Origin: an uncultured bacterium
Lineage (GTDB): Bacteria > Elusimicrobiota > Elusimicrobia > Elusimicrobiales > Elusimicrobiaceae
Length of the DNA stretch: 64,000 nucleotides
Reading direction: 5' to 3'
Assembly (NCBI GenBank): GCA_949294085.1
Contig: CASFFX010000009.1
Coordinates: forward strand, 1-64,000
Shown in pieces: positions 48,250 to 57,371 of the stretch; position 1 is the first letter of the stretch; every line of letters starts with the position of its first letter. Both the position numbers and the translations under genes were made by a program. Below the pieces are notes generated by a model. The model was not told the origin of the DNA, did not search any database, and saw only the letters and a program-made list of their open reading frames with translations.

Positions 48250-50539
48250 ACGCGTGTCCGCGGCTGCGGCGTGCGTACTGATTGTGATTTTTGGGGCGGA
48301 TTTGGCGGTGCGATGGATCTCCTCGGCCGATTGGCTGCGCCAGCGGGCGGAGCAGGAAGTGGCAGGCTTGCTGCACCGTTCGGTGCGCATTAAAAAGATG
48401 TCCGCCAGTTTTATGGGGCTGAAATTAGACGGGGTGGAAATTTCCGAAGCGGGCGGTTTTGAACAGGGTACCTTGCTCAAGGCCGACCGAATCCGCCTGC
48501 GCTGGGGACTGGTGCATTTGCTGCGGGGGCAGGTGCGGATTCACTCGCTGACGTGGAACGGCGGCGAGATCAACGTGTCCCGCGCAGCGGACGGTACGTT
48601 TAGCTGGGCCGATATGTTCCCCGCAAAAACCGACGAAAAACCCGCACCGCAAGAAACGGAATCTAAACTGTGGGACTTGGTCCTGCGGCAACTGGCCATA
48701 CAGCGGGTAAACCTCACCTTTGACGACGAGAAAACGCAATCCAAATTTTCCGCGTCCAATTTTTCGCTGTCGGTGCGGCGTTTTGCCTTCCGGCAGGAAT
48801 TTACCGCCCGTTTGAAAGCGGACGTGGCGTACGAAAAAGACGGCCGCGTTTTTGCCGTGCCGGCCAATTTTGCCGCGCGCGTGATGCTCCAAAATTTTGA
48901 TTTCAGCAAAGCTTATGCGGAAGTAACGGATTTGTCCACCCAATACCAAGGCGCGCTGGTGCGGCTGCGCCTGCGGGCGGACGATTTTACCAATCCTTCG
49001 GTGCAGGCCACCTTGCTGGTGAAAAATATTTCATCCGACATTTTGGCGGACTTTTTCCCGCAGCTGCCGGCATTTGCCCTTTCCGAAGCGTCGCTGGAAA
49101 CCCGACTTAAAGTGCATTTGGCGGAACAAACGGTTACGGCGGAAGATTTTTCGTTTGCTATGCCGGGGCTGGATACGCAGTTTTCCGGCACGGTACGCTA
49201 TGGGGAAAACCCGTCCGCGCTGGACGTCCGCTCTTCGTTCCGGGCGGATTTTGGCCAGTTGGCGGAATTGTTCCCGCAATGGCAGGAACTCTACCGCCCG
49301 CAAGGAAAACTAGAAGGCGAAGCCGTTTGGGGGCCGGACGGCGCCACCGCACAGCTGACGCTGGCGCAGGCGGCGGCCAAGCTGGCCTATGCCGGCGAAT
49401 TTTCGGGCGTATCGGCCGAAATTACCGCCCGTGAAAACGCCGCGATGAACGAAGGAAGCGCGGTAGGAAGCGTGAAAGGGCTGTTAAACGGAGAGAAATT
49501 TGAAGGGAAGCTGGACGTACAGCAAACCCCGCAAAAAATAGACGCCGATGTTATGCTCCATGCCGGACGTATGGCCCTGCCGCCGGCGGCCCAAGCAAAG
49601 GAACCCGCCCCCCAGGAATTTGTGGACGATACCCGCCTGGTGGAAGCCGCGCCGGCCCATTGGCCGCTGCCGCCTATTAACGTGCGGGCGGATATCCAAA
49701 TCGGTTCGTTGGACGCTCCGTATGTGTACGGCACGGATATTGTGTTCCGCTCCGAATTGACGGGCGTTACCCCCGATTTGAAGCAAACCCACGGCGATTT
49801 AAGTTTGTCTATGGGCAGCGGGGAAATCCGCGATTTGTACCGCCTGACCAATGCCAACGCCATTACGAAAGTGTTGTTTTTGTCCGTCAATATTGTGGGC
49901 AAAGTGTTTAACACAATGAACGTGTTTGCCGTACTGGACGGCTTGGGCAGCGGGCTGATGAACATGATAGGGGTGGGGGAAAAACCGGAAGAAGAACCGG
50001 AGGATTTGGTGGTGCAAACCGTCATCGGGCCGGACGGAACGCCGGTGCAGATTATGGTGCCGTATTCCGAACGGAAAATAGACGGCAGCATGGCCTACGA
50101 CAAGTTTGCCACCCACGTAAACTTTAAGCAAGGCTTGGCCGATGTGCGCGGCGGAACGTTTGTGTCGGACACGGTTTCCTTTACGCTGGACGGCACGACC
50201 GATTTCAACACCGGCAAATTGGACTTGACCGTGCAGGCCGCCCCCGGCAAGCACGAAGCGGACGGCATTATGCCGCTGCGGCTGCAGGTGGGGGGGACGG
50301 TGTCCGAACCGAAAGGCAGTATGAATTTGCTGGGGTCGGTATCGTCCATGGTTACGCAGGGGCTCAGCAACAATTTCGCCAGCCGCTCGGTAAAGAAAGG
50401 CCTGGGCGGGCTGTTTGGCCTGTTTAAGAAAAAGAAAGAGGAACCGGCCCCTGCCGCGCCGGCAGAGGCGCAGCCCACCTTGCCCAGCGCCCCAGACGCT
50501 TCGGCCCCTGCGGCCCAAACGCAGCCGGCGGCCGACTAA
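48230..50539 (+). CDS. AsmA-like envelope protein
   Basis: The 769-residue protein starts at GTG 48230, inside the end of queH, after a GAGGGGGAA ribosome site. An N-terminal membrane helix (residues 8-28) is followed by the AsmA-type opening WLRQRAEQEVAGLLHRSVRI and by long beta-taco-like repeats (KADRIRLRWGLVHLLRGQV, VNLTFDDEKTQSKFSASNF). The C-terminus has AsmA_2-like strands (TVSFTLDGTTDFNTGKLDL, MPLRLQVGGTVSEPKGS) and a basic, Pro/Ala-rich tail. AsmA-like proteins are thought to bridge the periplasm and carry phospholipids to the outer membrane. Coupling to queH appears to be packing only. Confidence 0.88.
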   Translation: MTKKWLKRVSAAAACVLIVIFGADLAVRWISSADWLRQRAEQEVAGLLHRSVRIKKMSASFMGLKLDGVEISEAGGFEQGTLLKADRIRLRWGLVHLLRGQVRIHSLTWNGGEINVSRAADGTFSWADMFPAKTDEKPAPQETESKLWDLVLRQLAIQRVNLTFDDEKTQSKFSASNFSLSVRRFAFRQEFTARLKADVAYEKDGRVFAVPANFAARVMLQNFDFSKAYAEVTDLSTQYQGALVRLRLRADDFTNPSVQATLLVKNISSDILADFFPQLPAFALSEASLETRLKVHLAEQTVTAEDFSFAMPGLDTQFSGTVRYGENPSALDVRSSFRADFGQLAELFPQWQELYRPQGKLEGEAVWGPDGATAQLTLAQAAAKLAYAGEFSGVSAEITARENAAMNEGSAVGSVKGLLNGEKFEGKLDVQQTPQKIDADVMLHAGRMALPPAAQAKEPAPQEFVDDTRLVEAAPAHWPLPPINVRADIQIGSLDAPYVYGTDIVFRSELTGVTPDLKQTHGDLSLSMGSGEIRDLYRLTNANAITKVLFLSVNIVGKVFNTMNVFAVLDGLGSGLMNMIGVGEKPEEEPEDLVVQTVIGPDGTPVQIMVPYSERKIDGSMAYDKFATHVNFKQGLADVRGGTFVSDTVSFTLDGTTDFNTGKLDLTVQAAPGKHEADGIMPLRLQVGGTVSEPKGSMNLLGSVSSMVTQGLSNNFASRSVKKGLGGLFGLFKKKKEEPAPAAPAEAQPTLPSAPDASAPAAQTQPAAD

Positions 50540-50552
50540 ACCCGTTTAGACC

Positions 50553-50584
50553 CAAAAATCCCCGGGAAACCCCGGGGATTTTTG
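50553..50584. terminator. Terminator of the AsmA-like gene
   Basis: AAAAATCCCCGGG and CCCGGGGATTTTT form a long stem with a short A-rich loop. Confidence 0.95.
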
Positions 50585-50587
50585 TTT

Positions 50588-50618
50588 GCAAAAAAATTCC
50601 CCCGGCTGGGCCGGGGGA
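50588..50618 (-). terminator. Terminator of the pyrimidine phosphorylase gene
   Basis: TCCCCCGGC pairs with GCCGGGGGA. On the minus strand it is followed by AATTTTTTT. Confidence 0.9.
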
Positions 50619-50623
50619 TGGAA

Positions 50624-51937
50624 TTATTTGATGACTTCTTTTACAATCTTGTACGGAGCCGGTTTTTTCCTGCTTACTTTTACCGCTTGTTTGAAAAGTT
50701 CCGCTCCATCCTGCAGGCGCTTCTGATCCGAGGCGTACAGCGTGGCAATCACGTCGCCTTTCTTTACGGCGTCGCCCGCTTTTTTGTTCAGCCAAATGCC
50801 GGCGCCATAGTCAATGGGGTCTTCCATGGTGTTGCGTCCGGCCCCCAGCAGTACGCCCGCCATGCCGGCCGTTTTGGCGTCAATGTGTTCCACATAGCCG
50901 TTGGTCGGGGCTTTGAATTCCAATTTCAATTTGGCGTTTTTGAAGTATTTCACCGGGTCATCCACTGCTTCGGGGTTTCCGCCCTGCCATTTGACCATTT
51001 CGCGCAGTTTGGCGGCCGCTTCCCCGTTGGCAATTTTTTCTTCCAGCAAGGCGCGGGCTTTTTTCAAATCTTTTACTTTGCCGCTCATCAAAAGCATATT
51101 GGCGCCTTCTTCCAGCAGCAATTCGTAAAAGTCGGGGGCGAGGGTTTTGTCCCCTTTCAAAATAAGAATCGTCTGCAGCATTTCGTTGGCGTTGCCGATG
51201 GCGCGGCCGAGCGGCTGGTCCATGTACGTAATCAGCGCGCGGCATTTGAGCCCCAGCAATTTGGCCGTTTTGACCAACGCGTGGGCCAGCTTGCGGCTGT
51301 CCTCCAGCTTTTGCATAAAAGCGCCGGAACCGTATTTCACGTCCATCAGCAGGCTGTCCACCCCTTCGGCGTATTTTTTGGAAAGGATGCTGGCCACAAT
51401 CAGCGGGCGGCTTTCCACCGTGCCGGTAGCGTCGCGCAGGGAATAGAGTTTTTTGTCCGCGGGGGCCAGGTCTTTCGTTTGGCCAAACATACACACGCCC
51501 AATTTTTGAATTTGGCGGTAGATGAGTTTTACCGGGACGCGCACTTCAAAATTTTTCATAGATTCCAACTTGTCCAGCGTGCCGCCCGTATGGCCCAGGC
51601 CGCGGCCGGCCATCATGGGCACCGCTACGCCCGCGCACGCCACCAACGGCGCCAGCGCCATGGAAATACCGTCCCCTACGCCGCCGGTGGAATGCTTGTC
51701 CACCGTGGGAAGTTTAACGGAAGAAAAATCCAACCGCCCGCCCGAGTGGGCCATGGCTTTGGTAAACAGGGCGGTTTCTTTATCGGAAAGGGGGTGCAGA
51801 AAACACGCCATTAAAAAAGCGGAAAGCTGATAATCCGGCACGGTCCCTTTGGCCGCGCCTTGCGCCACAAAATCAAATTCGTCCTGCGTTAAAGTTTTGC
51901 CGTTACGTTTTTTGATGATGACGTCAATCATTCTCAT
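50624..51937 (-). CDS. pdp: Pyrimidine-nucleoside/thymidine phosphorylase
   Basis: The 437-residue protein has the family signature VPDYQLSAFLMACF, the phosphate-binding VDKHSTGGVGDG, MMAGRGLGHTGGTLDKLES, LYSLRDATGTVES and SLLMDVKYGSGAFM. A C-terminal PYNP domain ends in KKGDVIATLYAS. It splits thymidine or uridine into base and sugar-1-phosphate. DeoA and Pdp cannot be separated by eye, so the symbol is provisional. AGGAGG lies 8 nt before the ATG. With the phosphorylase at 44406 and the dCMP deaminase it forms a nucleoside-salvage set. Confidence 0.93.
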   Translation of the reverse strand: MRMIDVIIKKRNGKTLTQDEFDFVAQGAAKGTVPDYQLSAFLMACFLHPLSDKETALFTKAMAHSGGRLDFSSVKLPTVDKHSTGGVGDGISMALAPLVACAGVAVPMMAGRGLGHTGGTLDKLESMKNFEVRVPVKLIYRQIQKLGVCMFGQTKDLAPADKKLYSLRDATGTVESRPLIVASILSKKYAEGVDSLLMDVKYGSGAFMQKLEDSRKLAHALVKTAKLLGLKCRALITYMDQPLGRAIGNANEMLQTILILKGDKTLAPDFYELLLEEGANMLLMSGKVKDLKKARALLEEKIANGEAAAKLREMVKWQGGNPEAVDDPVKYFKNAKLKLEFKAPTNGYVEHIDAKTAGMAGVLLGAGRNTMEDPIDYGAGIWLNKKAGDAVKKGDVIATLYASDQKRLQDGAELFKQAVKVSRKKPAPYKIVKEVIK

Positions 51938-52041
51938 AGATGCTGCCTCCTTTTCCCCTACAGGGGGGTGAATTCCAGCATAGCATTTTCCGCCGCAAAA
52001 GAGAACCCCTTTCGCGTACGGGAAACGAAAAACTCAAACAA

Positions 52042-52076
52042 ATCAAAAATCCCGCGCCGGTAAAAGCGCGGGATTT
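52042..52076 (-). terminator. Terminator of the secreted helical protein gene
   Basis: AAATCCCGCGC pairs with GCGCGGGATTT and on the minus strand is followed by TTGATTTG. Confidence 0.85.
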
Positions 52077-52096
52077 CAGTCGGCACAAAAGCCAAA

Positions 52097-53509
52097 TTAC
52101 AGTTTGTTGATTTCCTTCAAAATGTCCAAGATTTCCGTTTGCACTTTGTTAATCATCCGCGTCAAACGGGCTTCTTTAGCGGCCGCAGTAATGGAAAGAG
52201 AAACTTTTTCAGCCTGTCCTGCCGTCGGCAATTTGGCGGAGATATTCTCTTCCAGCAATTCCCGGGCATTTTGGGTGTGAACTCTGCGGGCAGCCAGTTT
52301 TTTCAGGCGGCCTTCCAAAATTTCAACCCGGGCGCTCAACGCTTTCACGCGTTCTTTGCGCAGCTGGTCAAAAGGAATTTGCGCCGGCATTTTGGGGGAA
52401 ATGTTCCCATTGGGCCAGACGCTCTTTTTGGAATTGCGCAACATGTTCGTCAGCGTGATGATTTTTTGAGAGTTTTGGTCGTTGAGCGGGTGCGTCAGCA
52501 GCCATTGGGCGGCTTTGGGTTCCAGGAACGTTACGGCACCCAATACGGCTTTGGCGCGGGCCGGCTCCAAGAATACGGACACTTCCGCAAAATTGTCCAA
52601 TTCCGCTTCCGTCCATTGGCCGTTTTTCTCCAGCCGTTTCAACAGATTGATCTGCGCGGCGACGGCGTATTTTTTTAGCGCATTGCCCGCAGCCGGCGGC
52701 ACGGCGTTGACGTATTGCACCGACGGAATTTTGTTCAAACCAAAGATGTACATGCGTACAAAGAGGGGCGACAAGCGCGAAGCGGCTTCGTCAATGGCGC
52801 AGATGAGCGCTTGCTTTTGATACGAGGACAGCATCGTTTCGTTCAAAATGGCGTCGTAGAGTCTAGGCAAAGAAACTTTGGCCGTTTCCGAAAAGCGGGC
52901 AAACGTTTCTTGATTGACGTACGCTGCGGAAGAAGGATTGGTAAAAGCCGGGTTCGGGAAAATTTGAATTTCGTTCCAATTGGGCGTACCTACGGAGAAG
53001 GTTTCCTCCCCTTGCGAGAGCTGTTGGAACAAGCTTTCAAATTCTTCGGTTTGCGCTTGGGTGGCCTTTTTGGGGTCATAGCGCAGCGCTTTTTCCGAAG
53101 CGGCCGGGCGCGGTTTTTGATTCGTAATTAAACCCAGCGTGGAACTTTCGGCCAGCAACACGCGGTTGACTTCTTTCAGATACAGGGCTCTTTCGGCCGC
53201 GGTGGCGTTTTTGCTTGGCTGTTTCGGAAGAGGAAGTTCCATTTCTTGCAAGCGTTTGGCAATGGATGCAAATTCGGACGACAGTCCCCAAGTGGGAGAC
53301 TGCACCAGCGCACGGCGGGTTTCTTCCAACGATTTGAAAGTAGAAGAAAGCGCTTTGAACTGAGCTGTGGGAGGGAGCGTTTCCACTATTTTAGGAGCGG
53401 TAAATGAGGTCTTCAACAGTTGAGAAATCTTGTTCCCCGTTTGGGCCCCTGCAACGCCGGCAGAAAGCAGGCAGAGGAACAAGGCTAATGTTTTGGTTAC
53501 ACGACACAT
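52097..53509 (-). CDS. Secreted helical protein of unknown function
   Basis: The 470-residue protein has a signal peptide (TKTLALFLCLLSAGVAGAQ) and starts at an ATG preceded by AAGGGG. Its mature N-terminus, QTGNKISQLLK, resembles that of the receiver-like protein at 4952 (QTGNQVANALK), but no receiver domain follows. Residues 30-300 are mostly helical, residues 300-350 rich in Leu and Ala, and the last 110 residues form a charged coiled coil (RVEILEGRLKKLAARRVHTQ). It may be a distant member of the same exported group. No known family is recognised. A GACCCA/TGGGTC palindrome lies upstream of its start. Confidence 0.8.
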   Translation of the reverse strand: MCRVTKTLALFLCLLSAGVAGAQTGNKISQLLKTSFTAPKIVETLPPTAQFKALSSTFKSLEETRRALVQSPTWGLSSEFASIAKRLQEMELPLPKQPSKNATAAERALYLKEVNRVLLAESSTLGLITNQKPRPAASEKALRYDPKKATQAQTEEFESLFQQLSQGEETFSVGTPNWNEIQIFPNPAFTNPSSAAYVNQETFARFSETAKVSLPRLYDAILNETMLSSYQKQALICAIDEAASRLSPLFVRMYIFGLNKIPSVQYVNAVPPAAGNALKKYAVAAQINLLKRLEKNGQWTEAELDNFAEVSVFLEPARAKAVLGAVTFLEPKAAQWLLTHPLNDQNSQKIITLTNMLRNSKKSVWPNGNISPKMPAQIPFDQLRKERVKALSARVEILEGRLKKLAARRVHTQNARELLEENISAKLPTAGQAEKVSLSITAAAKEARLTRMINKVQTEILDILKEINKL

Positions 53510-53587
53510 AAGTTACCCCTTATTTTTAATCAAAATAGTTCTGTAACTAGAATAGTAAACCTGTTTGTTCCCTCACAAGGGCCATTG

Positions 53588-53635
53588 GACCCAGATAACG
53601 CCGTCCAAAGGGCCCCCTTGGTGTATGGGTCTTTT
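53588..53635. repeat. GACCCA/TGGGTC palindromic element in a divergent intergenic region
   Basis: GACCCA (53588-53593) pairs with TGGGTC (53626-53631), followed by TTTT, enclosing a smaller CCAAAGGG/CCCTTGG hairpin. It looks like a terminator, yet the flanking genes diverge, so a short transcript or an interspersed repeat is possible. It is similar to elements at 3501-3540 and 4845-4878. Confidence 0.5.
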
Positions 53636-53693
53636 AGAAAGGCAAAAAGGTTCAGATTTGATATCATATAAGTAATCTGATTTTGGAGGCTTT

Positions 53694-55712
53694 ATGAAAA
53701 AAATGGTCGTGCCGGGCTGGATTAAAGCGTATTTCGGCTTTATTGTGGCCAACTGGCTGGTTTTTACGCTGATGCGTGGCGCCTTTTTGGCGGTATTTCA
53801 TGCGGCGTTGGTGCCGCAATCGTATTCCGAATTGTGGAAAACCTTTTATATAGGTGCCAAGTTTGATATGCGCTTGGCGTGTGCGCTGGCGATCCCGCTG
53901 GGGCTGTATTTTACGGTGTGTGCGTTTTGGCATAAGGCCCGTTTTGTGCGCAAAGGCATGGCGGCGCTGTACGGCGTGCTGGAAGCCTGCGTGATGCTGA
54001 TTTACATGGCCGACTTTGGGCACTACGCATATATTTCCATGCGTATTAACTATTCCATCGTGAAATACGCCGAAAATGCCCTCATTTCGCTGCAGATGGC
54101 GTGGGAAACGTACCCGGTCGTTTGGGGCGTTTTGGCCCTGCTGGTATGGGGGGCGCTGTGGGTGTGGTTTACCAACTGGGTGCAAAAAAAGGCTTTCGCC
54201 CAGAGCGACGCGTACCGCTGGAAAGGCAATTTGGGGTGGTTCTTTGGCGGGCTGCTGTTAACGGGCGCCCTGATGTTTGGCCAATTAAGCCAGTACCCGC
54301 TGCGCTGGAGCAATGCCTATCACTCCACCAACAACTTTATCTGCAACCTGACGCTGAACCCGGTGCTGAATATTTACGACACGGCCCGCTTCGTAAAGGC
54401 GGACAGCTATGATGCGGAAAAAACGCGTCAGTATTACGACACGGTGGCCCAGTACCTGGGGGTGGATCATCCCGACAAGGAAGCCTTGAATTTTGAACGG
54501 CAAATTCCCGACAAGCCCAAAGATCAGCAGAAAGATTACAACGTGGTGGTCATTTTTATGGAATCGCTGGCGTGGAACAAAACTTCCATGAACAACCCCG
54601 ACATTGATCCCACCCCGTTTGTAAAGGCGCTGGCGGACCGGTCTATCCTGTTTACCAATTTCTTTGCGCCCACCTCGGCTACGGCCCGGGCGGTGTTTGC
54701 CTTGGTAACGGGGATCCCGGACGTAACCTCCTTCAAAACCAGTTCCCGCAACCCGCTGATTGTGGACCAGCACGTGGTGGTAAACGCCTTGCGCGATTAT
54801 GAAAAATACTTCTTTATCGGCGGTAGTGCCAGCTGGGGCAACATCCGCGGGATTTTGGAGCATAACCTGACCGGTGTGCATATGTATGAGGAAGGGCGTT
54901 TCCAACACGAACACCGCAACGACGTGTGGGGCATTTCGGACTTGGATTTGTTCCGCGAAGCCAACCGCGTTTTGAACGAAGAACAGCAAAAAGAAAAGAA
55001 ACCGTTCTTCGCCATTATTCAAACGGCCGGCTATCACCGCCCTTATACGATCCCGGACGATAACGCCGGCTTTGTTACCAAGGACATTGGCGAAGATTTG
55101 GCCCACAGACGCAGCTTCGTCAGCGTGGCGGAATACAACTCGCTGCGGTTTTCGGACCATGCGTTGCACGAATTTTTCAAACTGGCCGAAAAATCCGATT
55201 ACTACGACAACACCATATTCTTTATTTTCGGGGATCACGGCCTTTCGGCTCCGCAGTCCGAAAATATGCCGCGCGGCTATGTGGAATTGAACCTGATTGA
55301 CCACCAAATTCCGTTGATTGTTGCCGGCAAACCAATCCAGCCGCGGGTGATTGACCGCACCGCCAGCCAGGTGGATATTTTGCCTATGGCCATGGGCCTG
55401 TTGGGCCGCGGTTATTTTACGCGCGCCATTGGCCGCGACGTGCTGAGCGACGATTCCAAAGAGCCGGGTGCCCTGTTGTATGGCTGGGCCGCCTCTCCGG
55501 CGACGATTGGGTTTGTGCAGGGCGAGTATTATTATCACAGCCAAGGCGGGAAGGAAGGCCTTTACAAGTATGCGGCGGATAATTATAATGAGGATATCTC
55601 AAAGCAGGAGCCGGAACGTTTTGAGCATATGAAACAGTTAGCGCAGGGGCTGTACGAAACGTCGCGCTATCAGTTTTACCATAACCAAAAGCGCGACGAG
55701 CGCGATGAATAG
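53694..55712 (+). CDS. LtaS-like membrane sulfatase-family transferase
   Basis: The 672-residue protein has five N-terminal membrane helices (residues 10-210) and an extracytoplasmic alkaline-phosphatase-fold domain. Signatures are VVVIFMESLAWNKTS with the metal-binding Glu, FAPTSATARAVFALVTG at the nucleophile position, HRPYTIPDD and IFGDHG with the late metal ligands. This is the LTA synthase/phosphoglycerol transferase family. In a Gram-negative envelope, a role in decorating glycans or lipids with phosphoglycerol or phosphoethanolamine is more likely than teichoic-acid synthesis. It is followed 9 nt later by lemA. Confidence 0.9.
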   Translation: MKKMVVPGWIKAYFGFIVANWLVFTLMRGAFLAVFHAALVPQSYSELWKTFYIGAKFDMRLACALAIPLGLYFTVCAFWHKARFVRKGMAALYGVLEACVMLIYMADFGHYAYISMRINYSIVKYAENALISLQMAWETYPVVWGVLALLVWGALWVWFTNWVQKKAFAQSDAYRWKGNLGWFFGGLLLTGALMFGQLSQYPLRWSNAYHSTNNFICNLTLNPVLNIYDTARFVKADSYDAEKTRQYYDTVAQYLGVDHPDKEALNFERQIPDKPKDQQKDYNVVVIFMESLAWNKTSMNNPDIDPTPFVKALADRSILFTNFFAPTSATARAVFALVTGIPDVTSFKTSSRNPLIVDQHVVVNALRDYEKYFFIGGSASWGNIRGILEHNLTGVHMYEEGRFQHEHRNDVWGISDLDLFREANRVLNEEQQKEKKPFFAIIQTAGYHRPYTIPDDNAGFVTKDIGEDLAHRRSFVSVAEYNSLRFSDHALHEFFKLAEKSDYYDNTIFFIFGDHGLSAPQSENMPRGYVELNLIDHQIPLIVAGKPIQPRVIDRTASQVDILPMAMGLLGRGYFTRAIGRDVLSDDSKEPGALLYGWAASPATIGFVQGEYYYHSQGGKEGLYKYAADNYNEDISKQEPERFEHMKQLAQGLYETSRYQFYHNQKRDERDE

Positions 55713-55721
55713 GAGAAACGC

Positions 55722-56285
55722 ATGAACGGACTTTGGATTGTAGTTCTGTTGATTGTGGGGTTTGGCGTGTATGCCATATCGGTGTACAACGGGTTTGTGT
55801 TGCTTAAAAACCGCGTAACCGAGGCGTGGAGCGATATTGAAGTGCAGATGAAACGCCGCTACGACCTGATTCCCAACCTGGTGGAAACCGTCAAAGGCTA
55901 TGCCAAACACGAAAGCGGTACGCTGGAAAAGGTCATCCAGGCGCGCAATATGGCGCTGGCGGCCCAAGGGAACGTGAAGGAGTTGGTCCAGTCGGAAAAT
56001 ATGCTTTCGGGAGCGCTGAAATCCATTTTTGCGCTTTCTGAAAATTACCCCGACTTGAAAGCCAATGTCAATTTTATGGAATTGCAGCGCGAATTGCGCG
56101 ACACCGAAGACAAATTGCAGGCGGCCCGCCGTTTTTACAACGGCAATGTGCTGGCGTTGAACACCAAAATTGAAATGTTCCCCAGCAACATTGTGGCGGG
56201 GATGTTCCACTTTGAAAAGCGCGATTTCTTTGAGCTGGCCGAAGGGGAACAGGACGCCCGCAACGCGGTAAAAGTCCAATTCTAG
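55722..56285 (+). CDS. lemA: LemA family protein
   Basis: The 187-residue protein has an N-terminal membrane helix (residues 3-20), then the family core: LLKNRVTEAWSDIEVQMKRR, YDLIPNLVETVKGYAKHE, and NVNFMELQRELRDTEDKLQA, ending with NTKIEMFPSNIVAGMFHFE. LemA proteins are helical-bundle membrane proteins that accompany HtpX proteases. Their biochemical task is unclear. AGGAGAAA precedes the ATG, and the gene lies between the LtaS-like gene and htpX in one operon. Confidence 0.95.
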   Translation: MNGLWIVVLLIVGFGVYAISVYNGFVLLKNRVTEAWSDIEVQMKRRYDLIPNLVETVKGYAKHESGTLEKVIQARNMALAAQGNVKELVQSENMLSGALKSIFALSENYPDLKANVNFMELQRELRDTEDKLQAARRFYNGNVLALNTKIEMFPSNIVAGMFHFEKRDFFELAEGEQDARNAVKVQF

Positions 56286-56291
56286 CGGATT

Positions 56292-57308
56292 ATGGCTACC
56301 GTTTACGACCATATAGCACAAAACAAGCGGCGCACCTGGCTGCTTGTTTTGTTGTTTCCGCTTACTTTTGCGCTGTTGGGCTATTTGTTTTTGTACGGTT
56401 TTCAAAAACTCTCTTTCTCCGACTATCGCTATGATCCCCAGCGGGACGCGTATTACCAATCCTATCAGCCCGGAGTTCCCACCGCGGCGGAACAGGCCAA
56501 CCGGGTGGCCTTGCAGGTGCTGCCTTTTTTGTGGCTGGCGGCCCTGCTGTGGATGGTGATTGCCTATTATTGCGGCGGGAGCATGCTGATGCACGCCGCC
56601 CACGGAATTGAAATCCACCGCGAGGACCAACCCGAAATATACAATCTGGTGGAGAATTTGTGCATTTCGCAAGGGCTTCCCACTCCGCGCATTTACATCA
56701 TCAACGATGCCTCGTTAAACGCCTTTGCCACCGGAAGGGACCCGCAGCATGCGTCCATCGCGCTGACCAAAGGGATTGTGCAAAAGTTGGACCGCGTGGA
56801 ATTGGAAGGCGTTATTGCGCATGAATTGGCCCATATTCAAAACCGCGATATCCGGCTGATGCTGATTACGGTGGCGGGGATTTCGTTCTTTACGTTCCTG
56901 GCGGAGATTTGCTTTCGGCTGGGGCTGAGCGCCGGCCGCCGCAGCCGCAAAGGCGGCGAAGCGTCTTTCATATTTTTTATCGTGGGGATGCTGTTTGCGT
57001 TGTACGGTTATTTAATTGCCCCGCTGATTCGCTTGGCGGTGTCGCGCACGCGGGAATACCAGGCCGACGCGACGGCCGCTTTGATGACGCGCCACCCCGC
57101 GGCCTTGGCCCGTGCCTTGCAAAAAATCAGCGCGGACCCGCGGGTGGAAGTGCTGGACGAACATGCCAGCATGGCGGCCATGTGCATTGCCAATCCGCTT
57201 TCCAAGGCTTCGCTGTTTACGGCGATTTCGGGGATGTTCTCCACGCACCCTCCGATAGAAAAACGCATTGCGGCCCTGCAGGAAATGGACGGCCAATTGC
57301 CGCGCTGA
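56292..57308 (+). CDS. htpX: HtpX-like M48 membrane metalloprotease
   Basis: The 338-residue protein has two N-terminal membrane helices, the zinc motif GVIAHELAHIQNRD near residue 177, two further helices (residues 195-250), and the third ligand region SRTREYQADATAAL. It ends with SMFSTHPPIEKRI-type text near FSTHPPIEKRIAAL. It degrades misfolded membrane proteins. The N-terminal part of 100 residues before the first active-site motif is longer than in E. coli HtpX. It forms an operon with lemA and the LtaS-like gene, suggesting joint envelope quality control. Confidence 0.94.
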   Translation: MATVYDHIAQNKRRTWLLVLLFPLTFALLGYLFLYGFQKLSFSDYRYDPQRDAYYQSYQPGVPTAAEQANRVALQVLPFLWLAALLWMVIAYYCGGSMLMHAAHGIEIHREDQPEIYNLVENLCISQGLPTPRIYIINDASLNAFATGRDPQHASIALTKGIVQKLDRVELEGVIAHELAHIQNRDIRLMLITVAGISFFTFLAEICFRLGLSAGRRSRKGGEASFIFFIVGMLFALYGYLIAPLIRLAVSRTREYQADATAALMTRHPAALARALQKISADPRVEVLDEHASMAAMCIANPLSKASLFTAISGMFSTHPPIEKRIAALQEMDGQLPR

Positions 57309-57323
57309 GGCGGTGTGAATTTC

Positions 57324-57358
57324 AAAAGCCCCGGTTCCTTTCGGAACCGGGGCTTTTT
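57324..57358. terminator. Bidirectional terminator between htpX and the second lemA
   Basis: AAAAGCCCCGGTTCC and GGAACCGGGGCTTTT form a 15-bp perfect stem with a TTTC loop. Confidence 0.98.
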
Positions 57359-57371
57359 GGCAAGGAAGCTG

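Noticed and set aside
50582..51814. 410-codon plus-strand frame opposite the pyrimidine phosphorylase
   Set aside because: It is the shadow of a gene with all family motifs and begins inside a terminator.
54285..55544. 419-codon minus-strand frame opposite the LtaS-like gene
   Set aside because: It is antisense to a protein with intact catalytic motifs, with no start signal and no recognisable domain.
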